Made by a program: the position numbers and the translations under genes. A stretch of DNA of 56,105 nt from Priapulus caudatus (lineage: Eukaryota; Priapulida; Priapulimorpha; Priapulimorphida; Priapulidae). This document shows, piece after piece, positions 11,715 to 23,790 of this stretch (position 1 is the first letter of the stretch; the number at the start of each line of letters is the position of its first letter). The notes under the pieces were generated by a model. The model saw only the letters and a list, made by a program, of their open reading frames with translations, was not told the origin of the DNA and made no database searches. The DNA lies in assembly GCF_000485595.1 (NCBI RefSeq), contig NW_014577062.1, positions 823,173 to 879,277 on the forward strand, read 5' to 3'.

Positions 11715-11982
11715 CAGGATGAGAGAGATATGTGCTCCTGTCTCTCTGTCTCTTTCCGCAGTCTTTCTGTCTCCCTCACACCACTCCTCTCTCTCTGCTC
11801 ACACACTCCCTCTCTCTCTTCACACACCCTTCCTCTGATATCTCTCGATTCACTCAATTTCTCCTCTCTTTCCTGCTCTTAAACCTACCGCTCTCAACAC
11901 TCCCTTCTCACCCGCCCCCCCTCTCTCTGACTTCTCTCTGCTCTCATCTCTCTCTCTCTGCTCTCTCTCTCTCTCTCTCTGG
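11656..11982. repeat. (TA)n, (GA)n and CT-rich tract
   Basis: A (TA)n run (11660-11678), then (GA)n (11682-11711), then about 250 bp of CT-rich sequence ending in (CT)n. Confidence 0.93.
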
Positions 11983-12224
11983 CATGATCGTCACGACGCG
12001 AGCCATCACCTAATCAACACTATAAGCGGATGTTCTTGGGCCGTTACAAAATGCGCCCTCGAGCGAACTGAGCTGCTGGCGCGACGATGTGACGTGCTGC
12101 CACGCCGCTGGCTGGAAACGACCGCCGACGACCGACCGTCCGCACACACCTGTAAATCATGTCATATCTGTAATTGTTTGGTTGTGCGCACACTTCCTCG
12201 TGCTATGCCAAACAGCCACTCTCA

Positions 12225-12375
12225 GTGTGTGTGAATCGATGCGTGTGCGCTGTGCCGTGTGTGTTGCGTGCGTGCGTTGCTTGTGCGCCGTGCGCGTCGT
12301 CGCGTGTCGCGTGTGCCGTTGCGTTGTAGCGCGTGTGCGTTGTGCGTGTGCGTTGTGGCCTGGAAGGAGCCGTGT
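12225..12375. repeat. GTGCG/GTGT-rich low-complexity tract
   Basis: G/T/C-rich sequence with repeated GTGTGCGTTG-like words just upstream of the satellite. The Cys/Val-rich frame across it is compositional. Confidence 0.8.
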
Positions 12376-12414
12376 GTGTGGGGGCGCGGTGCTATAGGGG
12401 TGTCAATTACCGCA

Positions 12415-15400
12415 TGGCAGTGGGCCACTTGCTATTGTAGTACCCCCAAGGTGACGCTTGCTATTGTAGCACACCCAAGGTGACCGCTTGCTATTGTATG
12501 GCCACACTCAAGGCGACGCTTGCTATTGTAAGCACACCAAGAAGACGCTTGCTACTTGATAGCACACCCAAGGGTGACCGCTTGCTATTGGCTAGGCTCA
12601 CAGCCCAAGGGTGAGAGCGCTTGCCTATTTGTAGCACACCAGAGGTGGAGCGCCCTTGCTATTGTAGCGACACCCAAGGTGACCGTATTGCTATTCGTGT
12701 GCACACCCAAGGCATGGACGCGCTTCGCTTATCCTGTAGCCACACCCAAGATGGACCGTTGCTATCTGTAGGCACACCAAGTTTGACCGCTCATTGCGTA
12801 GAACACCCAACCGGCTGACGCTTGCCTATTGTGTAGCCACACCCAAGGTGACCGCTTTGCTATTGTCGCACGCCAAGGTGATCCCGGCCTTGCTATTGTG
12901 CCACACCAAGCTGAGGCGGCTTAGCTATGTGCCTAGCTACACCCAGGTGATCGCTCTACGTATCTGTAGCCACACCAAGGCCGACCCGCTTGCTGATCTG
13001 TAACACACCCAAAGGTGACCGCTTGCTGGGGATATCTGTAGCACACCCAGGTGGACCGCCTTGCTATTGTAATTACACACCCAAGATGACCGCTATGCTG
13101 ATTGCTAAGCAGCACCCCAAGGTGACCGCCTTGCCTATTGTAGTACACGCAAGTGTTGATCGCTTGCTATTGCTAGCACACCCAAGGTGGCACTCTCTTG
13201 CTTATTGGTAGCACACCCAAGGTGCACCGCTTGCTATCTGGGTACTGTCACAGTTCAGGTGAGCCGCTTTGCGCTATTGTTACACCCCCAACGGTGATCG
13301 TCCGCTTGCTACTGTCGTAGCACACCCAAGTCTGTAGCCGCTTGCTATTGTAGTCCACACCCAAGGTGACCGCTGTTGCTACTTTTAACACACGCCAAAG
13401 AGTGACCGCTGGCGCTATGTGTCAGCTGCACCACCAAGTGTGACCGCTCGTGCTATCTGTGCGCACACCCAAGGTGACCGCTTGCTTTTGTAGTACAGCC
13501 AAGGCTGCACCGACTTGCCTATTGATTAGTACACCCAACGGTCGACCGCTTGCTGATTGCTAGCACACCAAGCGTGACGCTTGCTTGCCTATCACAGTCA
13601 AGGTGACGCGCTTTGTATTGTAAGCACACCCAAGGTGGGCCGCTGCCTATTGTAACACCACCCCAAGGCTGACGCTTGCTATTGGTACGCACACCCCACG
13701 GCCTGACCCGCTGTGCTATTGTATCACCACCAAGCGTGACCAGCTTGCTCATTGTAATCGTTATCACACCCAAGGTGACCGGCTTGTCATTTGTATTCCA
13801 AACACCCAAGGTGACTTGCCTTGAATTTGCTATGTATCACAACCCAAGGTGACTGCTTGCTATTGTATCACCACCCAAGGTGACCGCTTTCGCGTGCTCA
13901 TTGTATCAACCCAAGCGGTGACTGCTTCGCTATTTTGTATCACACCCAAGGTGACGCCCTTGCCTATTGCCTTATCAGCACCAAGGTGACCGTTGCTATT
14001 GTATCACACCCAAGGTGATCTGCTTGCTATTGTATCCACACCAAGGTGAGACTAGCTTGCTATGTATCACACCAACGGTGAACCGGCTTGCTATTCTGTA
14101 GTCACACCCAAAGGTGACCGCGTGGGCTATGTAGTAACCGCCCAAGGAGTGATCCTGCCTTGCTATTTTATCACACCCAAGGTTGAGCGCTTCCTTTAGT
14201 ATCACACCCCAAGAGGACGCTCGCATGCTAGTACACCCAAGCGTGACCGCTTGCTTATTGTAGCCACACCCAAGCCGTGACGCTTCTGCTATTGTAGCAC
14301 ACCAAGCGTTGTGAAGCCGCCTTGCTATCTGCTACACACCAAGCTGACGCTTGCCTCATTGTAGCACACCCAAGTGTGACCGCTGCTATTGTGGCACACC
14401 CAAGGTGACGCTTGCTATTGCTAGCACACCAAAAGCGCTGACCGCTTGCTAATTGTGGGCACCACCCAATAGTGGAGCCGCTTTTATATGTGGGCATCAC
14501 CCAGGTGACGCTTCGCTATTGTAGATACACGCAACGTGACCGCTTGCTGAGTTGTAGCACACCCAAGGTTGACCGCTGTCTATTGTAGGCGACACCATAG
14601 GTGACCGCTTGTAATCTGTATCAAACAGTCAGAGGTGACCCGCTTTCTATGTTACACCCCCAAGGCCTTACCGCTTGTGCTATTGTAGCACCACGCCAAG
14701 GCTGACCGCTTGCCTACTTGTAGGCACACCTTCAAGGCTGGACGCTTGCTATTGTAACACCACCAAGGTGCCCTTCGCTCATTTGTAGGCACCTCCACCA
14801 GGTACCGCTTGCTATTGTGCGCACACCCAACGGGCTGACCGCTATGCTATTGTAGTAGCACCCAAGGTAGACCGCTTGCCTATTGTAGCACACTCCCAAG
14901 GTTTGACCGCTCTGCTATTGTATCACATCAAGGTGACCGCGTCGCTTGCTATGTGTACGCACACTCCAAGGTTGACCGCTAGCTATTGTAACCACAGCCG
15001 GGGCAACCGTGCCACCCCGCTTGCATATCTGCTCAGCACACCACGGTGACCGCCGCTTGCCTCATTGTATCAACACCAAGGCTGACCTACGCTTGCTCTA
15101 TGTAATGCTATTCACCACCCAGGTGAGACCGCTTGCGTATTTGTATTCACACCCAAGGTGACTGCCTTGCCTATTGTATCACACCCAAGGTTTGATACTG
15201 CTTGCTATGTATCACACCCAAGGCTGGACCCGCTTGCTATTGTATCACACCCAAGGTGACTGCTTCGCGCTATTGTATCACAGCCAAGAGTGCGAGCTGC
15301 CTTGCTATTGTATCCACACCCAAGGTGACCACCAACCGTTGCTATGTGGTATCACACCCAAGCGTTGACCGCTTGCCTATCTGTCATCGACACAAGGTTG

Positions 15401-18400
15401 ACTCTGCTTGCTACTTGTATCACACCCCAAGGCTGACTGGCTTGCTACTTGTATACACGCCACGAGGTGACCGCTCTGTCTATTGTATCCACACCCAAGT
15501 CGCTGAGACCGCTTGCGTATTGTAAGTACACCCAAGGTGAGGGCCGCTTGCTCATATGTTACTCAACCAGAGGTGAACGCCTTGCTATTGTCATCCACAC
15601 CAAGTGATCCGCTTTGCTGATTGTAGTACCAGCGCCCAGCGTGACCCGACTTGCTATTGTAGCACACCCAATGGTGACCGCTTGTATTGTAGCACACCCA
15701 AGTGTGACCGCCTTGCTATTGTAGGCACACCGCAAGCGGATGCCGTCTTGCTATCTGTAAGCACACCAAGGATGACCCGCTTGCTAGTCTAGCCAACGTG
15801 GATCCCGCCTCTGCTCATTCGTGAACACACCCAACGGTGACCGCTTCAGCTCATTGCTTAGTTGACACCCCAAGGATGACATCCGCTTCCCTATTGTTAG
15901 CACACCCAAGGGTGACGCTTCTGTATTGTACACACACCTCCAAGTGACTTGACGGGCCTTCGCTGATTGTAGCACACCCCAAGGTTGACCGCTTGCTCAC
16001 TTGTGAGCCCACACCAACGGTGACGCCTTGCTATTGTCAGTACACCAAGCGTGACCGCCTTCGCTATTGTTAGCCACACCGACAGCGTGACCAGCTTGCT
16101 ATTGTAGGCTCACACCAAGTGGACTGCTTGGCGTATTGGCACGACCAGAGGGACCGCTTTGCTATGTGAGTCACAGTCAAGGTGAGCGCGGGTGGTATTG
16201 CGGTGCAACACGGCCCGCAAGGTGGAGCCGCTTGGCGGGAGTTGTGTAAGCAGCACCCAGGGGTGTGAGCGCCTTCTGGCTGTTTGCTAACGACACCCAT
16301 GGTGACCGTTGCTATGTAGCACAACCCAAGGTGCAGGCCGCTTGCTATCTTGCTAGCACACCCCATAGGTGACGCTTGCCTATCTTGTAACACACCAAAG
16401 TGTGACGCCCTTGCTATTGTTAGGCACACCCCAAGGTGACCGCTTGCTATTGTTGGCACACGCCCAAAGGTGGGACGCCGCGTGGGTTTGTAGTACGCGA
16501 CCAAGGTGACTGGCTTGCTATTGTGATCACACCGAAGCGTGACCCGCGTTGCTGATTGTATCACACCGAAGCGTGACCGCGCGTTGGGCTATGGTATCAC
16601 CTCAAGGGTGAGGCTGCTTGCTATATGTATTCACACCGAGGGGTGAGGGGCTGCGGTATTGCCCTAGTTGTAATCGACACCAAGTCGGGGTGACCGCTGT
16701 GCGTGATGTGTGAGTACACCCGAAGGGTGAGGGGCGGGCGGTGATGTGGTGAGGTGGACACCGCGAAGGTGAGGCCGTGGCGTTGGCCTAGTTTTGAGTC
16801 GGCACACCCATGTAGCCGCTGTGGCGTGAGTGTGGGTATCACACGCCAAGTGAGCGCTTCGCTATTGTGAGGTACGCGAGCAGAGAGTGAGGCCGGTCTT
16901 TGGGTTTGTGAGCACGGACCGCGAAGTGACGCGCGTGTGTGATGTAGGCACACCGCAAGCTACGCGTCGTGCTGATTGTAGGCACACCAAGGGTGACGCC
17001 CATCCTAGTTGTGGCACACGGCGCGAAGGGTCTGAGCCGGCCCTTGCCTATTGTAGTCGCACACCCAAGGTGAGGGGGCGGCGCTTGTATTGTGGCGAGC
17101 ACCGCAAGGTGACCGCTTGGCTATGTAGAGCACCAGGAGGTGACCGCTTGCTATATGTAGCAACCGAGCCGCCAAGGGCTGAGGCCGGTGCTATTGGTAG
17201 CACACCCAATGAGGGCCGCGCTGCGATTGTGCACAGCCAACGCGTGACCGCTTGCTAGGGGTGTAGCACACGCAAGGTGAGCGCTTGCTATCTGTGGCAC
17301 CACAAGGATGACGCTTGCGTATTGTATTCACAGCGTCAATCGCGCTGGAGCGCGTTGCCCTATCCTGTATAACACCCGCCCAAGGTGACCGCTTCGCCGA
17401 TCTGTAAGCACACCAAGGTGACCGCTTGCTATTGACTAAACACACCCACTGGCTGACCGCTTCCTATTGCTAGCACCACCCTCAAGTGTGGACCCGCTTT
17501 GCTATTGCTGGCACACCCAACGCGTGACCGCTTTGCCTATCTGTAGTATCACCCAAGTGTGACCGCTCTGCTATTTGTAGCACACCCAAGGTACCGCTTG
17601 CCTATATGTGGCACACCCAAGTGACCCCGCGCGCTTTGCTATCTGTCATCACAGTCACAGGTGGACGCCCTTGCTATTGTAGCGCCAACACCAAGCGTGA
17701 CCGCCGCTATTGTAGCACACCCCAAGGCCTGAGCCGCTTCGCTAGTCCCTAACACACCCAGGTGCACCGCCGTTTGCTATCTGTAGGGCCACCACAAGGT
17801 GACCGCCGCTTTGCTATTTGTATCACACCAGCAGGTGACCGCTTGGCTATTGTAAGTATTCCGACACCCAAGGTGACGCTCGCTTATTGCTATCACAGCC
17901 ATAAGGTGACTGCTTGCTATTGTATTCACACCATAGGTGACTGGCCTTGCTAGTTGTATCCACACCGATAAGGTGACTGCTTGCTACTTGTCACTCACAC
18001 CCAACGGGTGACTCGCTTGCCTTATGTATCACACCCTAAGCGTGTACTTGCTCCTTTGCTACTTGTATCACACCTAACGGTGACTGCTTGACCTACTCCT
18101 GTATCGGACACCAGCGTGACCGCTTGCTATGACCGCCTCGGTATCCACACAACCGGTGACCGCGGGCTGCTATTGTAACCACACCATGCGGTGACCCCGC
18201 ATTTGCCTGATTCGTAGCACACCCGAAAGCGTGACCGCTTGCTATTGTGGCACACCCAAGTGACCGCTTGCTAGTTGTAGTTACACCCAAGGGTGAACCG
18301 CTTGCTATTGTAGCACACCCAAGGTACACTCCGCCTTGCTATTGTTGCGCCACCCAAGGTGACCCGCTTGCGTCATTGTACTCACAGTCAAGGTGACACG

Positions 18401-19178
18401 CTTGCTATCTGTCAGCCACACCCAACGCGGACCCGCTTGCTATGTAACACACCCAAGGTGAACCGTTGCTATTCGTCACCCCACCAGGTGACCCGCTTGC
18501 TACCTTTGTATTTCTACACCCGAAGCGTGACCGCTTGCCTATCTGCTTAATGTATCACACCCCCAGCGTGACCGCTTGCTATTGTAGTCACACCCAAGGG
18601 TGAACTGCCTTTGCTACCTGGATAGTCACACCCATAGGTGACTGCTGTGCTATTTGGCTATCACACCCAAGGTGACCTGATTGCTCTCTGTATCACACCC
18701 GACCAGGTGACGCTTGCTATTGTATCACACAAGGTTCACTGCTTTTGCTATTGTATCACACCAATGGTGTATCGCTTGCTATTGTTAGCTACAACCAAGA
18801 GTGACCGTATGCTATTGTATTCACACCCAAGGTGACCGCTTGCTATTGTATCAACGCCCGCCAAGTCCGTGACGCCGCTTGCTGATTGTACTCACACCCA
18901 AGTGACTGCAGCCTTGCTATTTCGCCCCATTCACACCCAGCTGGTGAGCTGCTTGCTATCTGTTATCACACCAGGGTGATCCGCTGTGGCTATTGTATTC
19001 ACACCCAAGGTGACCGCTTGTGATCTGTATCACACCAAGTGAGTCTGCTTGCTATTGTATCACACCCAAGGTGACCGCTTGCTATTGTATCACACCCAAG
19101 GTGACTGCTTGCTATTGTATCACAACCAAGGTGACTGCTTGCTATTGTATCACACCCAAGGTGACTGCTCGCTATTCA
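12415..19178. repeat. 30-bp satellite array A (about 6.8 kb)
   Basis: Tandem repeat with core CACACCCAAGGTGACYGC joined to TTGCTATTGTA(G/T). Clean units at 19060-19165 measure 30 bp, giving roughly 220 units. In most of the array nearly every unit carries one or more single-base insertions or deletions, scattered at random. The last units are perfect. That pattern fits unpolished long-read sequence better than ordinary satellite decay. Because 30 is divisible by 3, long meaningless open frames appear on both strands. Confidence 0.95.
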
Positions 19179-22100
19179 GTATTGCCGAGTCGCTGTCACG
19201 AATATACACAAGAAACGGCGCAAACTGCCTCGCACACACACACGTGGCGGATCGGACAATAGGCGATGAAGCCGAATCGTTCCTAGTAAAACCATTCTAC
19301 CTAAGTGCACATGTAGTTTTTACGCTTGACAAATGTAGCATTCACGTATATGATAGTGTATCAGTAGCGCGCACTGCACCTGATACAGTTGCGGGTAAAG
19401 CTCTCTTCTGCACGCGTGTGCGCGTTTTGGCGACATGTTCATTCGATCCCATAAACCGCGTAATCCCGCCTGCTATACCGATATCACTCACCAAGTTTCA
19501 AACCCGTCACAGTCAACGCTTTCAACATCGCAATCTTAATGTTGCTTCGGATATATATCGCGTGACGCAACCACAGTAAAGGTCTGTTGCGCGAGTCAAA
19601 AGTCAAAAGTCAACAGTCTGCATGGCGTGTCTTCCCGAGATTGTCTGACCGTGGCACGAAGCTGACCGAGTCCCTGTCACAGGAGTCTACGCGTCAGGCA
19701 AAACAATGCCATCATCCTCGACGAATTATATTCGTTAGTTCACAATCCCGAAGCAAAAAAAGTACTCTCCAAAACCGAAAAAAACACATTCATTTGTAAT
19801 TCTGCCAAATTACGTTAATTAATTTATGCACTGTCAAGTAGCAGTTTTATATGTTACGCGTGGAGTTAATGGAAAATACGGTCTCGAGCTAGCTAGCTTG
19901 TAAGTCACCGCAAAGCAAATTTTCGTATATGATATCAAAACCGGTCCCCTGGCGTTTATAATTTATAATTAGTAGACATATTCCCCGCGCTAAATATCAG
20001 GTGCTGAATAGCTGAATATTAACGGCTATATGCAGTGTTATATTACTGTCATATGCGACTCCTAACCATAGGCAAAGTAAATCTAAATAACCTGCAGAGA
20101 TTTCAAGCTCAATCCGATGCATTTAATTAGCTAGGAATGAATAAAGGCTAATTAGGAGAATGTGACACGTACGTACGCAGAAACCCACGCACGTATGCAC
20201 GTACGCGCGCATGCGCGCACGTACACACGTACATATTACACGTACGTAATACACGCATCCCACGATATACTTAATTTAATTTAAATTTAATTTGTAATAT
20301 ATATCTTCCCAAATGTCATTTTAACTAATACGTAGCATATAATTTCCCCCCGAAACATTCGGAAATTTATGCACAGTGACTTAAATGAGAAATGACGTGC
20401 ACTTGCATGCATATTGCTGCCGGTATTGCCCATAATAGAATTTCACGCATAATAGACAAAAGCCACAATGTCAATATTATCATCTACTAACCGGCTTATT
20501 ACTTTGCTATTTGGGGAACGATCTGACAGTTTTACACCTGTTGGCTATTCTTCATGTGTACCATGCTAAAGAAAACTGACAATTCTTCTTTCGCTATATG
20601 GCAGACCATTTTATTCATTTACGATATTTCCTCTACACTATGTCAGATAAAACTGGCGATACCATATATCCACCCGTGCTCCACGTAAGATCAAGCCGAG
20701 ATCCTATTTTTACATCGGGACATTTCAGATGTAACTGGCAATTCTTCTCCCATCTACCATATCCAAAGCAAACTGGAAATGCGTCTCCAATCACACCACG
20801 TACGTCTGAGAAAATTGGCAATTACTGTTCCAACTAAACCTTATCTGACCGCCTCAGCTCACAAAAATAGTGCAAGCAATGCCTCTTCAGAAGTATTTTC
20901 TAATTTGGAATGTCCAGACGCAAAGCATTCCGTATTTAAAACGCAGGCTATACATACAGGCCTAATTATACAAGTGTACATCAACACAGGTGAGCTGTTA
21001 AACAAATGGTATCTACAGAATGGAAAGAAACGACAGCCAGCCCCACGATCTCGGGGTGACACCTTCCCTCAGTGATGCATGGACGCTGGATGGATTAATT
21101 TCCAACAGCTGGTGGGGTGACTGCGAGCTATACGGAAGGAGCGTTAACTACTAAGCGACCACTTGCGAAAACCTCACCTCATCCTGCTTCACTGCATCGG
21201 TCTCCATCTATCGCGATATTAGCGGACAATAATCTACACAAGCACTCCGCAGACGATGCTGCTTGGCTTCTTGCCGTGTGAAGGAATGACGCTAGCGATG
21301 TTGTCTGCCAACAGTACAGTTCGTCTACGCCGCTCACCTTCCCTCGCGCGCTCACATCGCACACCCACACGTATAGCCGACGCAGAAGCAGCATCAGATT
21401 GAGCCGACACTTGTCAACGTTGGCTGCAATATAATAACGAGTGCGCTCGTCTGCCGCACATCATTCTCAATCTCGCGCTCCCTCGTAAAAGTTTGATGCC
21501 ATCTGCCTCGCCGGGAGCGAGCAAACTACCGAGAAGTCGCTCACTGTTTCCCTAGCCCACTCTATCTTGTTCTCCGCAGAATAGGAAGATGCGACTTTCG
21601 TTTTGAGAGGGAGAGCCCTATTTTCGGATAGAGACGGGCAAACGCTAGAGCCCGTTTGCATGGAGAGGGGCCGCCACTGCAGCGGACAACACCACGTATT
21701 CGTCGTTCACCTTCTACACACTTGTGCCGTGCACAGATTTTTCGTACCCCTTGTTACGAGTGCTAAGAGAGCTCCCCCTATTACGATACCGTTTGCACAT
21801 TATTTAAACATGATAGCAAAAAGCTGAACGGCTTTCAATGGCCATACATTATTCACACACACTCGACTAGCATACATGATACACTTACTATTGTCACATA
21901 CTTTACTTAGCCTGACTGCGACATGAGCATAGTTGGATGACACGGTGGGGAAGACACGCACAGCGGCTGGCTAGGGCATCGTAGCTTTGTCAGTCGTCCT
22001 TCGCAGCACTGCCGTTTCTCCACCTAGAAAATTAGGCAGATGAGATGCTAGTATATAGAGATGAAAAAAAGAGTACCAGCTGTCGTAACTACTATACGGT

Positions 22101-22505
22101 ATTTTAACCTAGATTGGTCGTGTTAAGAAACTCATGTAAAATTAATGCTCAAATGGATAAACATTTCAACGCGATGGCGGTGGACATTCAACATATAAAT
22201 TGCATGTTCATATATATATGCATATAATATGTAAGCACAATGGGATAAGATATCCGAAATACCTCTGGTTGGTAAAGTCAATTCAAGGAGACACATAGAT
22301 GTTTTCACAAAAAACAGAAGTTCTCTGAATCAGCATAATAACTAGTTTATATGTCATCCTGCCACATCATATTGCACAGCATTAAAACAGAATGACGCTT
22401 GTGTACACTATCTACAGAAGATTACAGTTAATAACCAGTTTTCACCAATAGATGGTGATGAAGGTGATGACTGCCATAAGAATGCTTGTCTGGCCACTTT
22501 ATATA

Positions 22506-22560
<55 letters not shown>
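19179..22560. repeat. 3.4-kb segment, copy 1 of a large duplication
   Basis: This segment from the end of satellite A recurs at 23791-27240. The first 580 bp or so, up to about 19755, are almost identical between copies; beyond that they differ by many one-base indels and a few substitutions. It holds a CACGTACG-rich patch at 20165-20260 and ends in a (TA)n run. An open frame at 19179-19579 (+) is shared by both copies but matches nothing I recognise. I see no clear exon. Confidence 0.85.
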
Positions 22561-22586
<26 letters not shown>

Positions 22587-22605
22587 CTATATATACTATA
22601 CTACG
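22497..22605. repeat. (TA)n microsatellite
   Basis: A long TA run with few interruptions immediately before the large gap. The second copy has a shorter version at 27210-27285. Confidence 0.97.
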
Positions 22606-22663
22606 TCTACTACGTCGTTACGTTCGTACGTAGTTAGGTAGTAGTAACGTTAACTTTAACTTT

Positions 22664-23488
22664 NNNNNNNNNNNNNNNNNNNNNNNNNNNNNNNNNNNNN
22701 NNNNNNNNNNNNNNNNNNNNNNNNNNNNNNNNNNNNNNNNNNNNNNNNNNNNNNNNNNNNNNNNNNNNNNNNNNNNNNNNNNNNNNNNNNNNNNNNNNNN
22801 NNNNNNNNNNNNNNNNNNNNNNNNNNNNNNNNNNNNNNNNNNNNNNNNNNNNNNNNNNNNNNNNNNNNNNNNNNNNNNNNNNNNNNNNNNNNNNNNNNNN
22901 NNNNNNNNNNNNNNNNNNNNNNNNNNNNNNNNNNNNNNNNNNNNNNNNNNNNNNNNNNNNNNNNNNNNNNNNNNNNNNNNNNNNNNNNNNNNNNNNNNNN
23001 NNNNNNNNNNNNNNNNNNNNNNNNNNNNNNNNNNNNNNNNNNNNNNNNNNNNNNNNNNNNNNNNNNNNNNNNNNNNNNNNNNNNNNNNNNNNNNNNNNNN
23101 NNNNNNNNNNNNNNNNNNNNNNNNNNNNNNNNNNNNNNNNNNNNNNNNNNNNNNNNNNNNNNNNNNNNNNNNNNNNNNNNNNNNNNNNNNNNNNNNNNNN
23201 NNNNNNNNNNNNNNNNNNNNNNNNNNNNNNNNNNNNNNNNNNNNNNNNNNNNNNNNNNNNNNNNNNNNNNNNNNNNNNNNNNNNNNNNNNNNNNNNNNNN
23301 NNNNNNNNNNNNNNNNNNNNNNNNNNNNNNNNNNNNNNNNNNNNNNNNNNNNNNNNNNNNNNNNNNNNNNNNNNNNNNNNNNNNNNNNNNNNNNNNNNNN
23401 NNNNNNNNNNNNNNNNNNNNNNNNNNNNNNNNNNNNNNNNNNNNNNNNNNNNNNNNNNNNNNNNNNNNNNNNNNNNNNNNNNNNNNNN
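22664..23488. other. Assembly gap (825 N)
   Basis: 825 N separate two copies of the same segment. Any open frame across it is meaningless. Confidence 0.99.
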
Positions 23489-23790
23489 CCAAGGTGACTG
23501 CATGCTTGCTATTGTATCACACCCAAGGTGACTGCTTGCTATTGTATCACACCCAAGGTGACCGCTTGCTATTGTATCACACCCAAGGTGACTGCATGCT
23601 TGCTATTGTATCACACCCAAGGTGACCGCTTGCTATTGTATCACACCCAAGGTGACTGCTTGCTATTGTATCACACCCAAGGTGACTGCTTGCTATTGTA
23701 TCACACCCAAGGTGACTGCTTGCTATTGTATCACAACCAAGGTGACTGCTTGCTATTGTATCACACCCAAGGTGACTGCTCGCTATTCAG
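23489..23790. repeat. 30-bp satellite A, clean second copy
   Basis: About ten nearly perfect units of the same 30-bp repeat as 12415-19178. Two of them carry a 4-bp GCAT insertion (CTGCATGCTTGC). The array runs straight into the second copy of the 3.4-kb segment. Confidence 0.97.

Noticed and set aside
12415-19178. CRISPR-like array of 30-bp repeats
   Set aside because: Units abut with no spacers, and the context is an animal genome with introns; it is a satellite.
22634-23503. Open frame of about 280 X residues
   Set aside because: It spans only the N gap.
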